Assembly: GCA_963765585.1 (NCBI GenBank)
Contig: CAVXXB010000008.1
Location: forward strand, 434,001-498,000
From: CAVXXB01 sp963765585
GTDB taxonomy: Bacteria; Calditrichota; Calditrichia; JAJRVZ01
Direction of reading: 5' to 3'
Length of the DNA: 64,000 bases
The notes under the pieces are model-generated. The model ran no database searches. It was not told the origin of the DNA and saw nothing but the letters and a program-made list of their open reading frames with translations. Below are positions 29,992 to 40,731 of this stretch, one piece after another; position 1 is the stretch's first letter; every line of letters begins with the position of its first letter. A program made the position numbers and the translations under genes.

Positions 29992-31742
29992 TTAATCAAT
30001 CTTTTCAATTTCTACCCAAAATGGAAATATTCGTTTTCCATTTACCGAATAAAATGGAATCAATTCACAATCCATTTCAGGAAGTGAAACATTTTTCATC
30101 TCAATTATGTCGGTTTTTGTTTTTGAATTTCTTTTTTGGTTTATAATACCCTTTGTTTCCAGAAACATCCTGCCGCCAGCTTCTACATCGGTTTTATAAA
30201 TTTAAAACTAAAATTATACATCCCCCTCTGCACACTCACATTCCATTTCCCAAAAATTTCTTCATGAGCCCAAATTCCCCGCTGCCCGCCGGCATCGTTT
30301 CTATTGAGAATAACCGGATTTTCGTATTTACTACCCACGACAATTCTGGGTGCATTAACCAGATTTTCTGATTCAATTAATTGCTTATAAGTTATATCAA
30401 GTTCCTTTTTGAGATTATCTGCAATTTCTTGATGATCAAGAATAATATTATCTTGTTCAAATGGATCTTTACTCAGATTAAATAATTGAAAATCGTTGAG
30501 TTCAGCATTATAGTCTGTCATTCCAACAAATTTATAGTCTCCCTTTTGCAGGGCAATATTATTATATAGCTCGGGATATCGCCTTGTCCAGTAAAAGAAC
30601 AGTGACCGGTCTGTCCATTCTACTTTTACTTTCTTGATCAGCGGTACAAGGCTTTTTCCATCAATTATTTTTTCTTTCGGTAAGGGGACATCACACAACT
30701 CTGCTATAGTTGGCATAATATCGATATGAGCTGAAACTGTTTCTATATCCATATTTTCTTCTGTTAATGCCGGATACCTTAAATAAAAAGGCACTCTGAC
30801 ACCACCACGATACACACTGCCTTTCCTGCCGCGCATACCACCAATATACCTTGTTTGCTGAGGTCCGTTGTCTGTCATAAAAATTATAAGGGTATTCTGT
30901 GCAATTTTCAGATCATCTAGCTTTTGCAAAAGTCTGTCCATATTGTCATCGATATTTGTTACCATGGCATATACTTTTCTGGCATCCTCTTTATCCTTAT
31001 CGCTCATTTTCGCAAATGGTCTTTTGTCACTCTCAAATCCGGATGAGGGATCAATATCTTTGTATAACTGATAATATTTATCAGGAACCTGCAAAGGGGT
31101 GTGCGGTGCGTTGAAAGAAAGATAGCAAAAGAAAGGGGCTTGATGATGCCTCTCGATAAATTTGATTGCCTGCTCGGTAAAAATATCCGAGCAATATCCG
31201 TCGTAGTTTGCTTTTTTACCATTATGCCACAGCACCGGATTGAAATAACTGCTATCGCCTTTAAAATAGGTCGTTATATCACCCACCTGCCCCATGCCGC
31301 CGGACAAATGAATCAAAGATTCATCAAAACCCTGATAGTTGGGTGTATGTGGATAATTATCCCCCAAATGCCATTTGCCAAATATACCTGTTTTATAATT
31401 TGCCTGCTTCAATATCTCGGCAATGGTAATCTCATTTGAGGCCATTATTGCACCGCCATTGTATGTATCCCGTACACCTGTCCGTAAGGAGTAACGACCG
31501 GTCATCAGACTTGAGCGGGTAGGTGCACAAACTGGGGAAACATAAAAGTTATTGAAACGGATATTTTCAGACGCAAATTTATCAATTACCGGCGTCCGGA
31601 CATGTGGATTTCCGGTAATACCCAGATCTCCATATCCCTGATCATCGGTAATTACGATAATCACATTTGGTTTTTGATCTTGCTGCCGGACACAGGCGGA
31701 GAGTAAAACTGCAAGGATAGCTAAGTAAATCATGTGCTTCAT
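29992..31742 (-). CDS. Arylsulfatase-type sulfatase lipoprotein, frameshifted near the C-terminus
   Basis: About 583 residues when the frame is restored. Lipobox LSAC near residue 17. Type I sulfatase motifs: VIIVITDDQGYGDLG, formylglycine motif CAPTRSSLMTGRYSLRTG, GIFGKWHLGD, FMTDNGPQQ and KGSVYRGGVRVPF. The first frame ends at FIKPM (30183), but the next frame continues with EAGGRMFLETKG and closes at 29992, a plausible beta-sandwich tail. A single missing base at about 30186-30192 (CCGG to CCG) restores KPDVEAGGRM. The envelope anchor and neighbours suggest desulfation of the same polysaccharide that GH92 and GH38 attack. The exact S1 subfamily is not clear. Confidence 0.88.
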
Positions 31743-31761
31743 GTATCAGATCCCTTCAAAT

Positions 31762-31857
31762 TCAAGACTCATTCTTAAGGTTATTATCAGTAAGTCCCAC
31801 ATCTACCCGATCATAAAAGATCTTGTGATCCTTTAATATGAGCTCTCCCGATGACAT
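31762..31857 (-). CDS. Short ORF or C-terminal gene remnant
   Basis: A 31-codon frame (start MSSGELILKD, end TDNNLKNES) directly upstream of the sulfatase gene. Its codon use looks like coding sequence, and GELILKDHKIFYDRVDVG reads like the end of a longer protein. A stop closes the frame shortly before the ATG. I do not recognise it. It may be the tail of a deleted gene rather than a peptide. Confidence 0.25.
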   Translation of the reverse strand: MSSGELILKDHKIFYDRVDVGLTDNNLKNES

Positions 31858-32181
31858 CAAGATAATCTTTATTTTCAATAATTAGTTACCATTATTAATT
31901 ATCATTTATTATGATTTTACTAAGTTCTTTTCTTTTACAAACAATAAAAACGAATTGCTTGTTAATGAGATTTCTTCGTCGCTGAACGCTTCGCAATAAA
32001 ATGAAAATGGAGCGTACGAATGAAAGTTTATGCGCAGGCGAGAGTCTATTGGCCCGTTAATTTCACGGATTTAACTGATTTTTGCTGATTGGTTTCACAA
32101 TATTTAAGACATGTGCCTGAATCCGGCCCGCCTGTTTCACAGGAAAAACAGGATAATCCGCGTGTAATTAATCAGATGATG
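31858..32181. repeat. Spacer with dispersed-repeat sequences
   Basis: No gene seen. At about 31969-31995 there is a GAGATTTCTTCGTCGCTGAA block ending in TTCGCAAT, of the REP type. At about 32060-32170 there are CACGGATTTAACTGATTTTT and GGATAATCCGCGTGTAATTA words, resembling widespread intergenic repeat sequences. The left end abuts a T9SS cargo gene. Confidence 0.4.
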
Positions 32182-34710
32182 TTATCGCAGCAGAATTAAT
32201 TTTTTAGTTTCATTAAAACCAGAACATTGTAGTCTGTAAAAATATACACCGCTGTTTAGATCTGAAGCATCAAATTCTATTTTGTGATATCCGCTTACTT
32301 TGTATTCGTGCACTAATGTTGCAACTTCTTTGCCTAATACATCATAGACTTTCAACTGCACAAATTCACTATGTGGCATTGAATAACTTATTGTTGTCAA
32401 CGGATTAAACGGATTCGGATAATTATCATACAATTCATATTTGGAAGGTACATCTCCCATTTCCGTTTTATCAATACCGGTCATGCCATGTTCAATTTTA
32501 ATATCATCAATAAACCAGCCAAGATGAGTGTTCTCCCCATCTGAAATAAACCGGAACCTCAGCCGAAAATCAGCAGAGCCACTATAATCGTTTAAAGAAA
32601 TATTTATCTGTTCCCATGTGATCGTCAGGCCGCTGAATCCTTCACCAATTCTTTCCCAAATGACGCCGCCGTCAACACTGATTTCTACAAAACCGGTGTC
32701 TCCCTCCATAATACTTTTCCTCGACCAGAATGTGAATTGCGGATTAATGACAGATGTGAGATTAAAAGAATAGGTATATTCAGCATAACTATCCATATTA
32801 TTTTCATAACGGAGACCCGGATTAACAGCCAAACAAAACTCGCCATTATTAACTATCCGGCTATCTCGCCCCCAACCAGCGTGAGTAGTCCACTTCGTAA
32901 AATCAGTCTCAAAGTCATCCAATAAATTGGTAACGTTAAAACTTGATTTGAGCGAATCTGAAGATTTATCCTGATCATTGGATAGATTTGTAATAAAGAC
33001 AATGTCATAATTTGCGCTACTTGATGCATTCCAGTTATCAAAAGTTACTGTTTCCATCTCGAAAGTACCTATGTTGTCAATCGTTTTAATGTTAGAATAG
33101 ACTATCTCACCTTCGGATCTAATTTCGCAAGAAATTGGGACATTAAGCTCTTCGTTTTCACCAATATTCCATACGATTAACTCGGGCGAATGGTTAGTCG
33201 TGAAAGCAGGGATGTTTTCAAATTTAGATGTCTGTTTAAATGCGAGCAAATTATGCTCAAGTTTTTCAACGGATGTTATTTCTACAGTAGTAGTACTATT
33301 TGCCTTAAGATCAATACTCACATCAACAACATGCACTGCATCACCATCAAAAGCCTGCATTATTATTCCGTTTCGATTAATATATTCCTTTCCTTTTGGC
33401 AGGATAAAACGTACCCTGGCGCTTTCAATGGGAAAATTGAATTTATTAATAATGGTTGCCCTATTATATGCCTTTGTTCCGTTATTTTCGTCGGAATAAT
33501 CTCAATTTAAGTTTACAGGTATTATAATTCATGTCGGTCTCAAGCCCTGCATGACCGGAATATGAATTTCCTACCGTTTCAAAGGTACCCTTAATATTAT
33601 CAATTTTATACAAGTTAAACGGAGCACCGTTAATGCCATTCTGGACACCGGCTGCTGTATAAATTATAGGTTTTCCGTCAATGGAATAAGGATTAGTAGT
33701 ATAGCGGTGAATATGTCCGCCCAGCAGTAATCCAAAAGGTGCGCCTACATTCTTAAATGCATTATACAAGGGAGGGACACTTTCCTGGGGGACATGAAAA
33801 AAACCGATCCTTAAATTGCCTTTTCCTACACTGTCAATCCAGTCTTGTGGCTGCATCAAGTTGCCATTGATAATTTGCTACATAACCCGGATCACCACCC
33901 CCGGTAGAAGGGCACCAGGAGTTAGTTATCCCAACAAAACGTGTGTTGCCATAGGTGAAATTCTGGCATGTAAGTCCAAAATATTCATTCCAAGCCCGTG
34001 CCGGAGTGGCCAGGTCCGGCTCGTTGTAATAGTTATGTGTAGGCGTATCATGATTGCCCGGAATCGCAAAATATGCTGTATTTAGGTTATTCAACCCGTT
34101 TATAGTTCCTGTACCATTTATGAATTCATCTAATCTAGCTAAATTTGTACTACTATTGCTACTTTGCCAGTAACAATCTCCTGTTTCAATAAACATTTCA
34201 GGCGCTATAATATTGGCAATATCAATCACGCTCGATTGTTCAGGGTAGATAATACCCGGGGTATCTTTACTGGCCTCCCATCTATGCGGATCTGAAAAGT
34301 GCATAATATAGTAGCTGCTTTTATACTCCTTAATCACCTTTACCGCTGCTAAAGATATTTCATCGCCAGTGGCAATTTTCAAAATCAGATTATACCGGTC
34401 GGCCGGTGCGTCTTCAGGTACTTGTACGTTAATTTTGCGATTGTAAGTGTTCCCCGACCACTTGTCGTATATCCAGTTACCATTTTCAACACTAAAGGAA
34501 GTACTAACACTATTATACGGCCCTTGTAACTCTACCGAATCGATGATTTGCCCATCATCGGCATCAAACCATACCTCAAAGTTTTCTCCAGATTTTACAA
34601 TTGCGGTTGTAGCCCGCCAGGGATAAATAATCTTTCCACACCATCCGGTGCTATAGAAGCTGAAAAGTTAAGAATAAGATTAAAAATAATGACGTATTGC
34701 TGCTTTTCAT
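32182..34710 (-). pseudogene. Secreted metallophosphatase with T9SS tail, three frame breaks
   Basis: About 840 residues if repaired. It parallels the intact paralogue at 41662-44085. The ATG (34710) opens a signal peptide; the frame breaks at about 34651-34690, then continues with WCGKIIYPWRATTAIVK. The calcineurin-like core has FSDPHRWE, ETGDCYW, IPGNHDTPTH and GGHIHRYTTNP. It breaks again at about 33845 (AATR to DWIDSVG) and about 33500 (KLKL to SDENNG). After the core comes a module with a LDDFETDFTKW start (MAM/discoidin-like), then the sorting domain NYPNPFNP. All three breaks are +1. Whether this is decay or consensus error is open; three in one gene make decay more plausible here than elsewhere. 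Confidence 0.8.
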
Positions 34711-34809
34711 GTTACATACTCCTGTATAACAAATTTGGAATTTTTAATAGAATTATTATCTATATGCCAAGATAAAAACTATTAAATGTTGATGTGCCGG
34801 GTGAATTAA

Positions 34810-34822
34810 AACGCGGCGCGTT
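34810..34822. promoter_or_regulatory. Perfect 13-base palindrome, possible operator
   Basis: AACGCG-G-CGCGTT lies 88 bases upstream of the metallophosphatase ATG (34710) in an otherwise AT-rich spacer. The size and symmetry fit a LacI/GntR-type operator, but no copy was seen upstream of other genes, and it may be chance. Confidence 0.2.
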
Positions 34823-34887
34823 GCATGCATAACATTGCCGTTTTCACTTTTTCAACTATCTCATCATCACATTTTCCCGGGAAATTT

Positions 34888-37230
34888 TCACTGGCCTATC
34901 CTAACGTTTACGCATTCATATTTCTTATCATAAATTACTTCTGCATTCGAGTCATTAATTGTCAATGTTTGAAGTACGCCTTTTACACCGAGTGCTGCAT
35001 TGATTATAGGTTGGCCTTCTATTACTACTTCCATATTGGCTCTGTCTGCAGTGAAGGCGGTATAGACTTTGGACAGGCTGTTAAGCACAATTCTATTGCC
35101 GGTTCTCAAATAACTGCCGCACGCGACAAAGTATTTCGATGCTGCATCAGGATCAGCGAAGTCACTTCCTTTGGGACGCGTCACCGCAAAAAGATATCCG
35201 TCGGTCTCCCATCCCGCAATGGTATTGCAGTTATTTTGGTGCATCTTCCGTCCGTCTGCGCGAAGGTTCAGCCAGACATCGGTAATGTCAGAATCGCTGA
35301 TAATACGTACCCCGATGGCATCCTCCTGCTCCAGCAGCTCAAGATCTGGCAGATTCCGGCCCTTGTTGACGGGCAGAATTGCGGTGATAAATTTTTGCTG
35401 TGTCGTCTCTTCTTCAGGTGTAAGCGCAAGGTATGTAACTTCCATATCCGGATCATGGTCCTTGAGACCCTTCTTTTCAATCACAGCCATATTCCCGGGG
35501 AACATTGGCCGTACCGTAATTTTTGCACTACCGCTGGATATATGAATGTCGCCATTAAGAATCCGGTGATTGTCCTGATAATGCAGCAGCCATTCGAGTT
35601 TGCCCGGTTCGTGTGTGCGCAGATCATCAAAAATGAGAATGACATCGTCAATCCAGAGAAAATGGCGGTAATTGCGCGAGAACTTCCATGCGGTCGGCCC
35701 AGTAGCATCGGCAAAGACATATTTGATACCGGCGCCATCGATAAGCCTATGTACTCCGCCTTCGGTCGCCGTCCCGCGATCGCCATGGCCGCAGGATTCG
35801 AGTATCTCAGCCTCGCCATTGGTCAGGATGACATTGTGCGCCTTGCTGCGACGGTAGTAGCTGTTGTATTCGCTACGGTTATATGAAGAGTTGCCAGAAT
35901 CGATGATTAAAGGTTTGCCATCGTGAAAGAGGATGAACGAGCCCGCGTCAGGGTGGGCATGGTTCCAGGCATAACTTGATTTAACCGCCAACATAGTCGC
36001 ATTGTCATTCCACGATGAACGCATCGTTGCCCAGCCAATGTCCGAATAAAGAACTGATTTGTCCTGTTGAGGCTTGTCAACACCTGCTTGTACGCTAAAA
36101 TAAACCAATCCCACGGGATCATCTAAGCCTGTATCAGTGCGGCTAAGGTACCATTGATAATGTGGTTTGCTGTATCCATTTGCAAGTAACAACCGAATCG
36201 TTTTTGAACCGTCATTGCCGCCGTCACCGAAGTTAGTAAAAAGCATAGATTCAGAAGCGGGATAACACGTGTTAATAAAAAAGTCGCCGGCGTTATCCAG
36301 TAAAGGTATGTTTGCGGGAGGTGTACCGGGCAGCGCATTCAGCCAGGCTAACCGGAACAGCAGGTACTCAGAGAGCGCATAATTGGCATAGCTGACACTT
36401 TCGTAAAATGCACCATACCTGTCGAAATTCCTGCTCTTATTCTGTAGGATATTGCCGGAATAACTGAACCACTCGGCGAAGGCATCGTTAACTTTAGTGA
36501 CCCACTCCCCAGCCTGAGGTACATCATCTATAACTGATAATGCTGCAAGGCCTGCCATCGACACACAGACGCTCCACCAGTTATGTCCCATGGAATCAAG
36601 TGCATGGATGCGTTTTTCGCCAAGCAACCAGTCATCCATGATTGGCCCGATGCCGAGCCTGACCATCGTTTCGGCGATTGTTTTTTTATCCGACTCAGAT
36701 AAGTAGTCATAAATACTGTCAAATCCAATTGCGTAGCCAAAACAGAAACGAGCGGTATTCAGTTCCGAATGCCAGGGCGGATCGAAGTGGGCATCGCCGG
36801 CCCAGCGATTAAATGTTCCGAAATGAACAAGGGCGTCTTTAAGTTTTTGGGCATATCGCTCATCACCGGTCATCTGCCAGGCCAATCCCAAAATACCTGC
36901 CATACGCACAATCTGTACACTCGGGCGCCCATAATTACCATGCTGGCCGGCTCCCGTTTCAGCATACTCTTTAGTGACAAAATCTTCGCCCAGCAAAGTG
37001 TCGGCCCGGTAAAGCATAGTTTGCCATGCCTGACGAATCACGGGATCAACCTTGGCTCTTTGCTGCAAATCGTCGATCTTTTGAGGAGTATAGTAAAGTC
37101 GGGGATGAGGTACTGCCTGCCTCCTGAATTGGATATCCCGGGGTGATGATATATTCTTTGCCTGAACATGATAAAATAAAATACCGGACATTACGCTAAA
37201 AATGTTCACAAGTAATATTAATTTTCTCAC
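34888..37230 (-). CDS. Heparinase II/III-type polysaccharide lyase
   Basis: 780 residues; GTG start with AAGGA upstream; signal peptide to about 24. The alpha-toroid part includes DSMGHNWWSVCVSMAGLAAL and FYESVSYANYALSEYLL. The beta-sandwich part holds the Hepar_II_III hallmark WNHAHPDAGSFILFHDGKP and HNVILTNGEAE. This class cleaves uronic acid linkages by beta-elimination (heparin, alginate, ulvan and others; PL12, 15, 17, 21 and related). The family within it cannot be set by eye. It suits a polymer carrying uronate, as does the GH115-like gene in the locus. Parts of the gene (around 35760) are clearly GC-richer than the flanking spacers. Confidence 0.87.
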   Translation of the reverse strand: MRKLILLVNIFSVMSGILFYHVQAKNISSPRDIQFRRQAVPHPRLYYTPQKIDDLQQRAKVDPVIRQAWQTMLYRADTLLGEDFVTKEYAETGAGQHGNYGRPSVQIVRMAGILGLAWQMTGDERYAQKLKDALVHFGTFNRWAGDAHFDPPWHSELNTARFCFGYAIGFDSIYDYLSESDKKTIAETMVRLGIGPIMDDWLLGEKRIHALDSMGHNWWSVCVSMAGLAALSVIDDVPQAGEWVTKVNDAFAEWFSYSGNILQNKSRNFDRYGAFYESVSYANYALSEYLLFRLAWLNALPGTPPANIPLLDNAGDFFINTCYPASESMLFTNFGDGGNDGSKTIRLLLANGYSKPHYQWYLSRTDTGLDDPVGLVYFSVQAGVDKPQQDKSVLYSDIGWATMRSSWNDNATMLAVKSSYAWNHAHPDAGSFILFHDGKPLIIDSGNSSYNRSEYNSYYRRSKAHNVILTNGEAEILESCGHGDRGTATEGGVHRLIDGAGIKYVFADATGPTAWKFSRNYRHFLWIDDVILIFDDLRTHEPGKLEWLLHYQDNHRILNGDIHISSGSAKITVRPMFPGNMAVIEKKGLKDHDPDMEVTYLALTPEEETTQQKFITAILPVNKGRNLPDLELLEQEDAIGVRIISDSDITDVWLNLRADGRKMHQNNCNTIAGWETDGYLFAVTRPKGSDFADPDAASKYFVACGSYLRTGNRIVLNSLSKVYTAFTADRANMEVVIEGQPIINAALGVKGVLQTLTINDSNAEVIYDKKYECVNVRIGQ

Positions 37231-37454
37231 TATTCCTTAAATCTCCATTTTAAAATTCATATTAATCTTTACAAATTCGTAAGGGGGCGGCATATAAATG
37301 AGTAAATACCAGATAGTCAAATCTTGCTTACGCTGCGTGTTCACACCCAGTTGCAGTGCCTTTAAATCTAATTATATTAGTCGGCTTAAGACCAACCTCG
37401 TTTTTATGCCAGACTGGTAAAGTATTGGTATTAGTAAAATAATATCCTATATCA

Positions 37455-37617
37455 CCTGTTCAATTTTGGAGTTGGAATTTCTGAATCCGGATTAAATGAT
37501 TGGACATCACCATAACCCATGTCATCAGCAAGAAAATAATAATATTTGGGGAATTAGTTTTTTTGTAGAACAAGATATGAGACATGCAAATAAAAAAAAT
37601 AATAAAAACATTTTCAT
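37455..37617 (-). pseudogene. N-terminal remnant of a fourth sulfatase
   Basis: The ATG at 37617 follows AAGG and opens a lipoprotein signal (FACLISC). The sulfatase start is then spread over three frames: NSPNIIIF, then ADDMGYGDVQSFNPDSEIPT, ending at TPKLNR with a stop. Restoring one A in the A7 run (about 37557-37563) and one G (about 37530) makes it continuous. It closely resembles the N-terminus of the sulfatase at 27684-29888 (ADDMGYGDVKAFNPDSKIET). The formylglycine motif and all later parts are absent. Confidence 0.75.
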
Positions 37618-37653
37618 AATATGAAATTCACCTTGAATCGTGGATTTTTGATC

Positions 37654-38619
37654 CTATTTCATTAAAACAAATTTTTTAGTCTCCGTAAAATCTCCGGTAT
37701 GTAATCTATAATAGTAAGTTCCGTTGGATAGGTTTCTCCCACTAAATACAATTTCATAATTACCCTTTGGCTTTTTCTCATCAACTAAAGTAGTAACCTC
37801 TCTGCCCAATAAATCATAGACTTTTAAAGAAACAAGACTTTCCATTGGAATTGAGTATGCTATACTTGTAGTTGGATTGAATGGATTTGGATAATTCTGT
37901 TTTAGGTGATATTCTTTCTTTAAAAAGTTGCTTGCCTTAATCGATGCTACATTATTAATAAATTTATCCGGTGTTAACGCAGTGTGTGTTACTTTTAAAA
38001 TTGCAATGGCGCCCTTAAACCAGCTTCTTTGATCCATACGTGTACCAATAGACGTAAACGCATTGTTAATAGGAAGATAATCTACTTCACCTGAAATTTC
38101 TTCTATTCCATTAACAAAATGTTTCATGGAGCGGTTGTCATAAACTAATGCCGCATGATACCATTGCCCAACCGGATGAAGTGCCGTCTCTAATTTCAGT
38201 GCCCGCGATGATACTTCGGATTTAATATAAGTATCCAGATACCATTGATGATTATCGGTCAGTCGTAATTCTATAAGTATACGCCGGTCATTATTTGTTG
38301 GGTCCTGGATATGGATAAAACGCTGCTCTTCATTCTCTGGCCATGATGAATCTGGTTTGAAAATTACTTCAGCTGTAAAATTTGTTGCCCCTTCCAGTGG
38401 ATTTGATTCAACCACAAGTCCATCATCAATTCCGTCGAACCAGACTACCTTGCCATATTTATCAGAATCAATTACCTGTGGCGAATCAGACTTTATAGCT
38501 GGAAATCCGGCCACGCTATCCACACTATTTATATTCCACATGGTAGAAAATGCATTACCAGGGTCTTGTCCACTCAACATAGAACCTGACAGAAGGAATA
38601 TTAACACCCACCAATTCAA
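37654..38619 (-). CDS. LamG-like (concanavalin A-fold) protein with T9SS sorting domain
   Basis: 321 residues. There is no ATG at the 5' end; TTG at 38619 is preceded by GAGGAA at good spacing. Signal peptide to about 17 (GSMLSGQ). Residues 35-215 read as a LamG/jellyroll domain (VVWFDGIDDGLVVESNP, FTAEVIFKPDSSW, GQWYHAALVYDNRSMKHFVNG, WFKGAIAILKVTHTALTP). The last 80 are a type A T9SS tail (NYPNPFNPTTSIAYSIP, DLLGREVTTL, ending KKFVLMK). It is probably a surface-bound carbohydrate-binding protein with no enzyme domain. It starts 21 bases after the DUF362 gene. Confidence 0.85.
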   Translation of the reverse strand: MNWWVLIFLLSGSMLSGQDPGNAFSTMWNINSVDSVAGFPAIKSDSPQVIDSDKYGKVVWFDGIDDGLVVESNPLEGATNFTAEVIFKPDSSWPENEEQRFIHIQDPTNNDRRILIELRLTDNHQWYLDTYIKSEVSSRALKLETALHPVGQWYHAALVYDNRSMKHFVNGIEEISGEVDYLPINNAFTSIGTRMDQRSWFKGAIAILKVTHTALTPDKFINNVASIKASNFLKKEYHLKQNYPNPFNPTTSIAYSIPMESLVSLKVYDLLGREVTTLVDEKKPKGNYEIVFSGRNLSNGTYYYRLHTGDFTETKKFVLMK

Positions 38620-38639
38620 TTTAATTTTTCCTCATTCAT

Positions 38640-40707
38640 TTACTTTATCATTAAAATCTTATTGCTTGTAATCCAAGATCCGTTCCTCTTGATTGTCACA
38701 ATATATGTTCCTGAAGCCATAACATTCCCATATTCATTGGTTCCGTCCCATGAGACAAGATGATCCCCGATCGTCATATTTTTACCTTCAAATAGTGTTT
38801 TTACTCTTTGCCCGTTTATATTGTAAATTTCGATATTCATATAACCCTGCTCTGGCACCTGATAAGAAATCTGCACTTTGTTGTTAAAAGGATTGGGATA
38901 GGTTTTATTGATTTTGTATGTCAGCGCGGATTGAAATTTAATATTATCCAGACCTGTTGTATTTGATTCAGTCTTAAATTTTAGACCAAAAACACGGTTT
39001 CCATCAAAATCAGGATCGGATTCCGGTTCACAGATATTCAGACAAAAATCATATCTGCCATATTTTTGCAATGATTTAACCAACAGCCTGTTTTCACCTT
39101 GTTTAATGTCCGCTGTAATCTTTGCATTAACCAATTCTTTATCGGATAAAGAACGTGTACCTGCATATCTGTAAATTTCTGTACCATTCAGATAAATTTT
39201 CAGTGCTTCATCTGATCCAATCCAAAATTCAGCAGATTGATCTTTAGGGGCATCAAAATAACAGAAATTATAACTGACAACCTGGTCACCGGATTGAAGA
39301 TCATAATAGTCCATCAGGTCAAGCCGGTCATCGGTGAAGTAAATAGCCTCACTCCATTGATTTTCACCAGATTTGGCAAGTATGCCGGCTTCATCATCAA
39401 CAAACTCATAGTCAATCGGATCTGAGATACCGTCAATTGAATATGGTCCTTTTAAAAGCCATCTGCGGATTCCCTGTCCAAAATCACCTTGATTTGACTT
39501 GGACTTTTTAAAAGAGCGTTTTGTTGCTTCAAAATCAGCACCGACAATCTCTATATTGTCCGGATTATTAGTTCCAAGCCCTACCATCTCTGCCAGTGTA
39601 ATATGTTCAATATCGTCAGGGTTCATACCCATCAGACGAGTACACACATGATCTACAGCGACCGGATCCGCTCCGGCAACGATCATATTCATTCTGACCA
39701 AATTGGTTATATCATCGCCATCGCGAATGGCTTCTTTTTTGAGCTCGAGACAGGCGATTGCATCGACTACAGCATATTTAATCTGGGCCAGATTGCACAG
39801 ATCTACAATTTCCTTCTGGGTCCAGTATTTAGGTCTTTCAGCAGTGTGGGTCAACTTTGTCTGGTAATTATCCTGAGGTACACCGGAATTTTTTGAGAAT
39901 CCATATCTTGTACTGGGGGCAATTCCAACTTGATTTTTCAATGAAACAGTTATCCCCGGATCATGAATTTTCATAACCGGAACAGTGATAAAAACATCTG
40001 CATTTAATACATCTTTGTGGATGTAATATTGACTTTTCTGAGGTAAGGCTTCTCCGCCTCCAGGTATATCTACCAGTATAAGATCATCCCAGGGACTTTC
40101 AGGCGGTGAGCCGTTTAAATTGGATAATCTGAAATTAATATTTGCCAGATATGGATCTGTCAGTAAATCCTGATAACCCGCGACATCCCACAACTTGTCC
40201 CAGCGGGGTGATGTTCTACTGGAATAAGCGTAATTCATAGTCCATCTCCCGGGGAGAACCTTCACCCACAACAATCTCGATATTACCGGGGCTAATTTCA
40301 TCTATAATTTTGATAAGTGCTTTTATCACCCGCACATCAGTAACTTCGCCGCTCCCCGGTGGTTCAGGATCTACGATATTTGGTTTCAGCAAAACCATAT
40401 CCCCTTCCTGAATTAACCAATCAAATCCCCCAGAAAGTTGAATGGCCCTGCGGACCATGTCTTCAATAGTCTGATAATCAATTGCAGAATTGGTTATAGA
40501 TGTTGGATTTGCCAGTTCCGGATCATCCGATCTGACGATGGATACTTTTGTAGTTGCCGACGTAATGTTGTCATAATGGGAGGCAGGTTTAAAAGAATCG
40601 TACAAAGAAATAAAATAATTAGCAGCCTGAGAAAGGTCCCAAACAAGCCATAGTATGAAGCCGAATACTAAAAACAGTTTTGTAATGCCAGGTTTAAATT
40701 TCTTCAT
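38640..40707 (-). CDS. Secreted DUF362 protein with T9SS tail, frameshifted
   Basis: About 688 residues from the ATG at 40707 (GAGGA upstream); an earlier TTG is less likely. N-terminal hydrophobic segment about 9-28. The DUF362 domain spans about 50-330: GDMVLLKPNIVDPEPPGSG, EIVVGEGSPREMDY, DVFITVPVMKIHDPGITVSL, NMIVAGADPVAVDHVCTRLMG. The shift lies at about 40232: dropping one base joins EMDYE to YAYSSRTSP. A middle region with DDRLDLMDYYDL and EIYRYAGTRSLS may bind carbohydrate. The tail (TYPNPFNNKVQISY) is a T9SS sorting domain. DUF362 proteins are otherwise mostly cytoplasmic or ferredoxin-linked, so export is unusual. No Cys cluster for an iron-sulfur centre was seen. Confidence 0.85.
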
Positions 40708-40731
40708 TATTTTCCTCAATATAAATAATAA

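Noticed and set aside
34825..35886. 353-codon open frame on the plus strand
   Set aside because: It lies antisense to the heparinase-type lyase, which has a signal peptide, family motifs and a ribosome site. The plus-strand translation has no recognisable domain.
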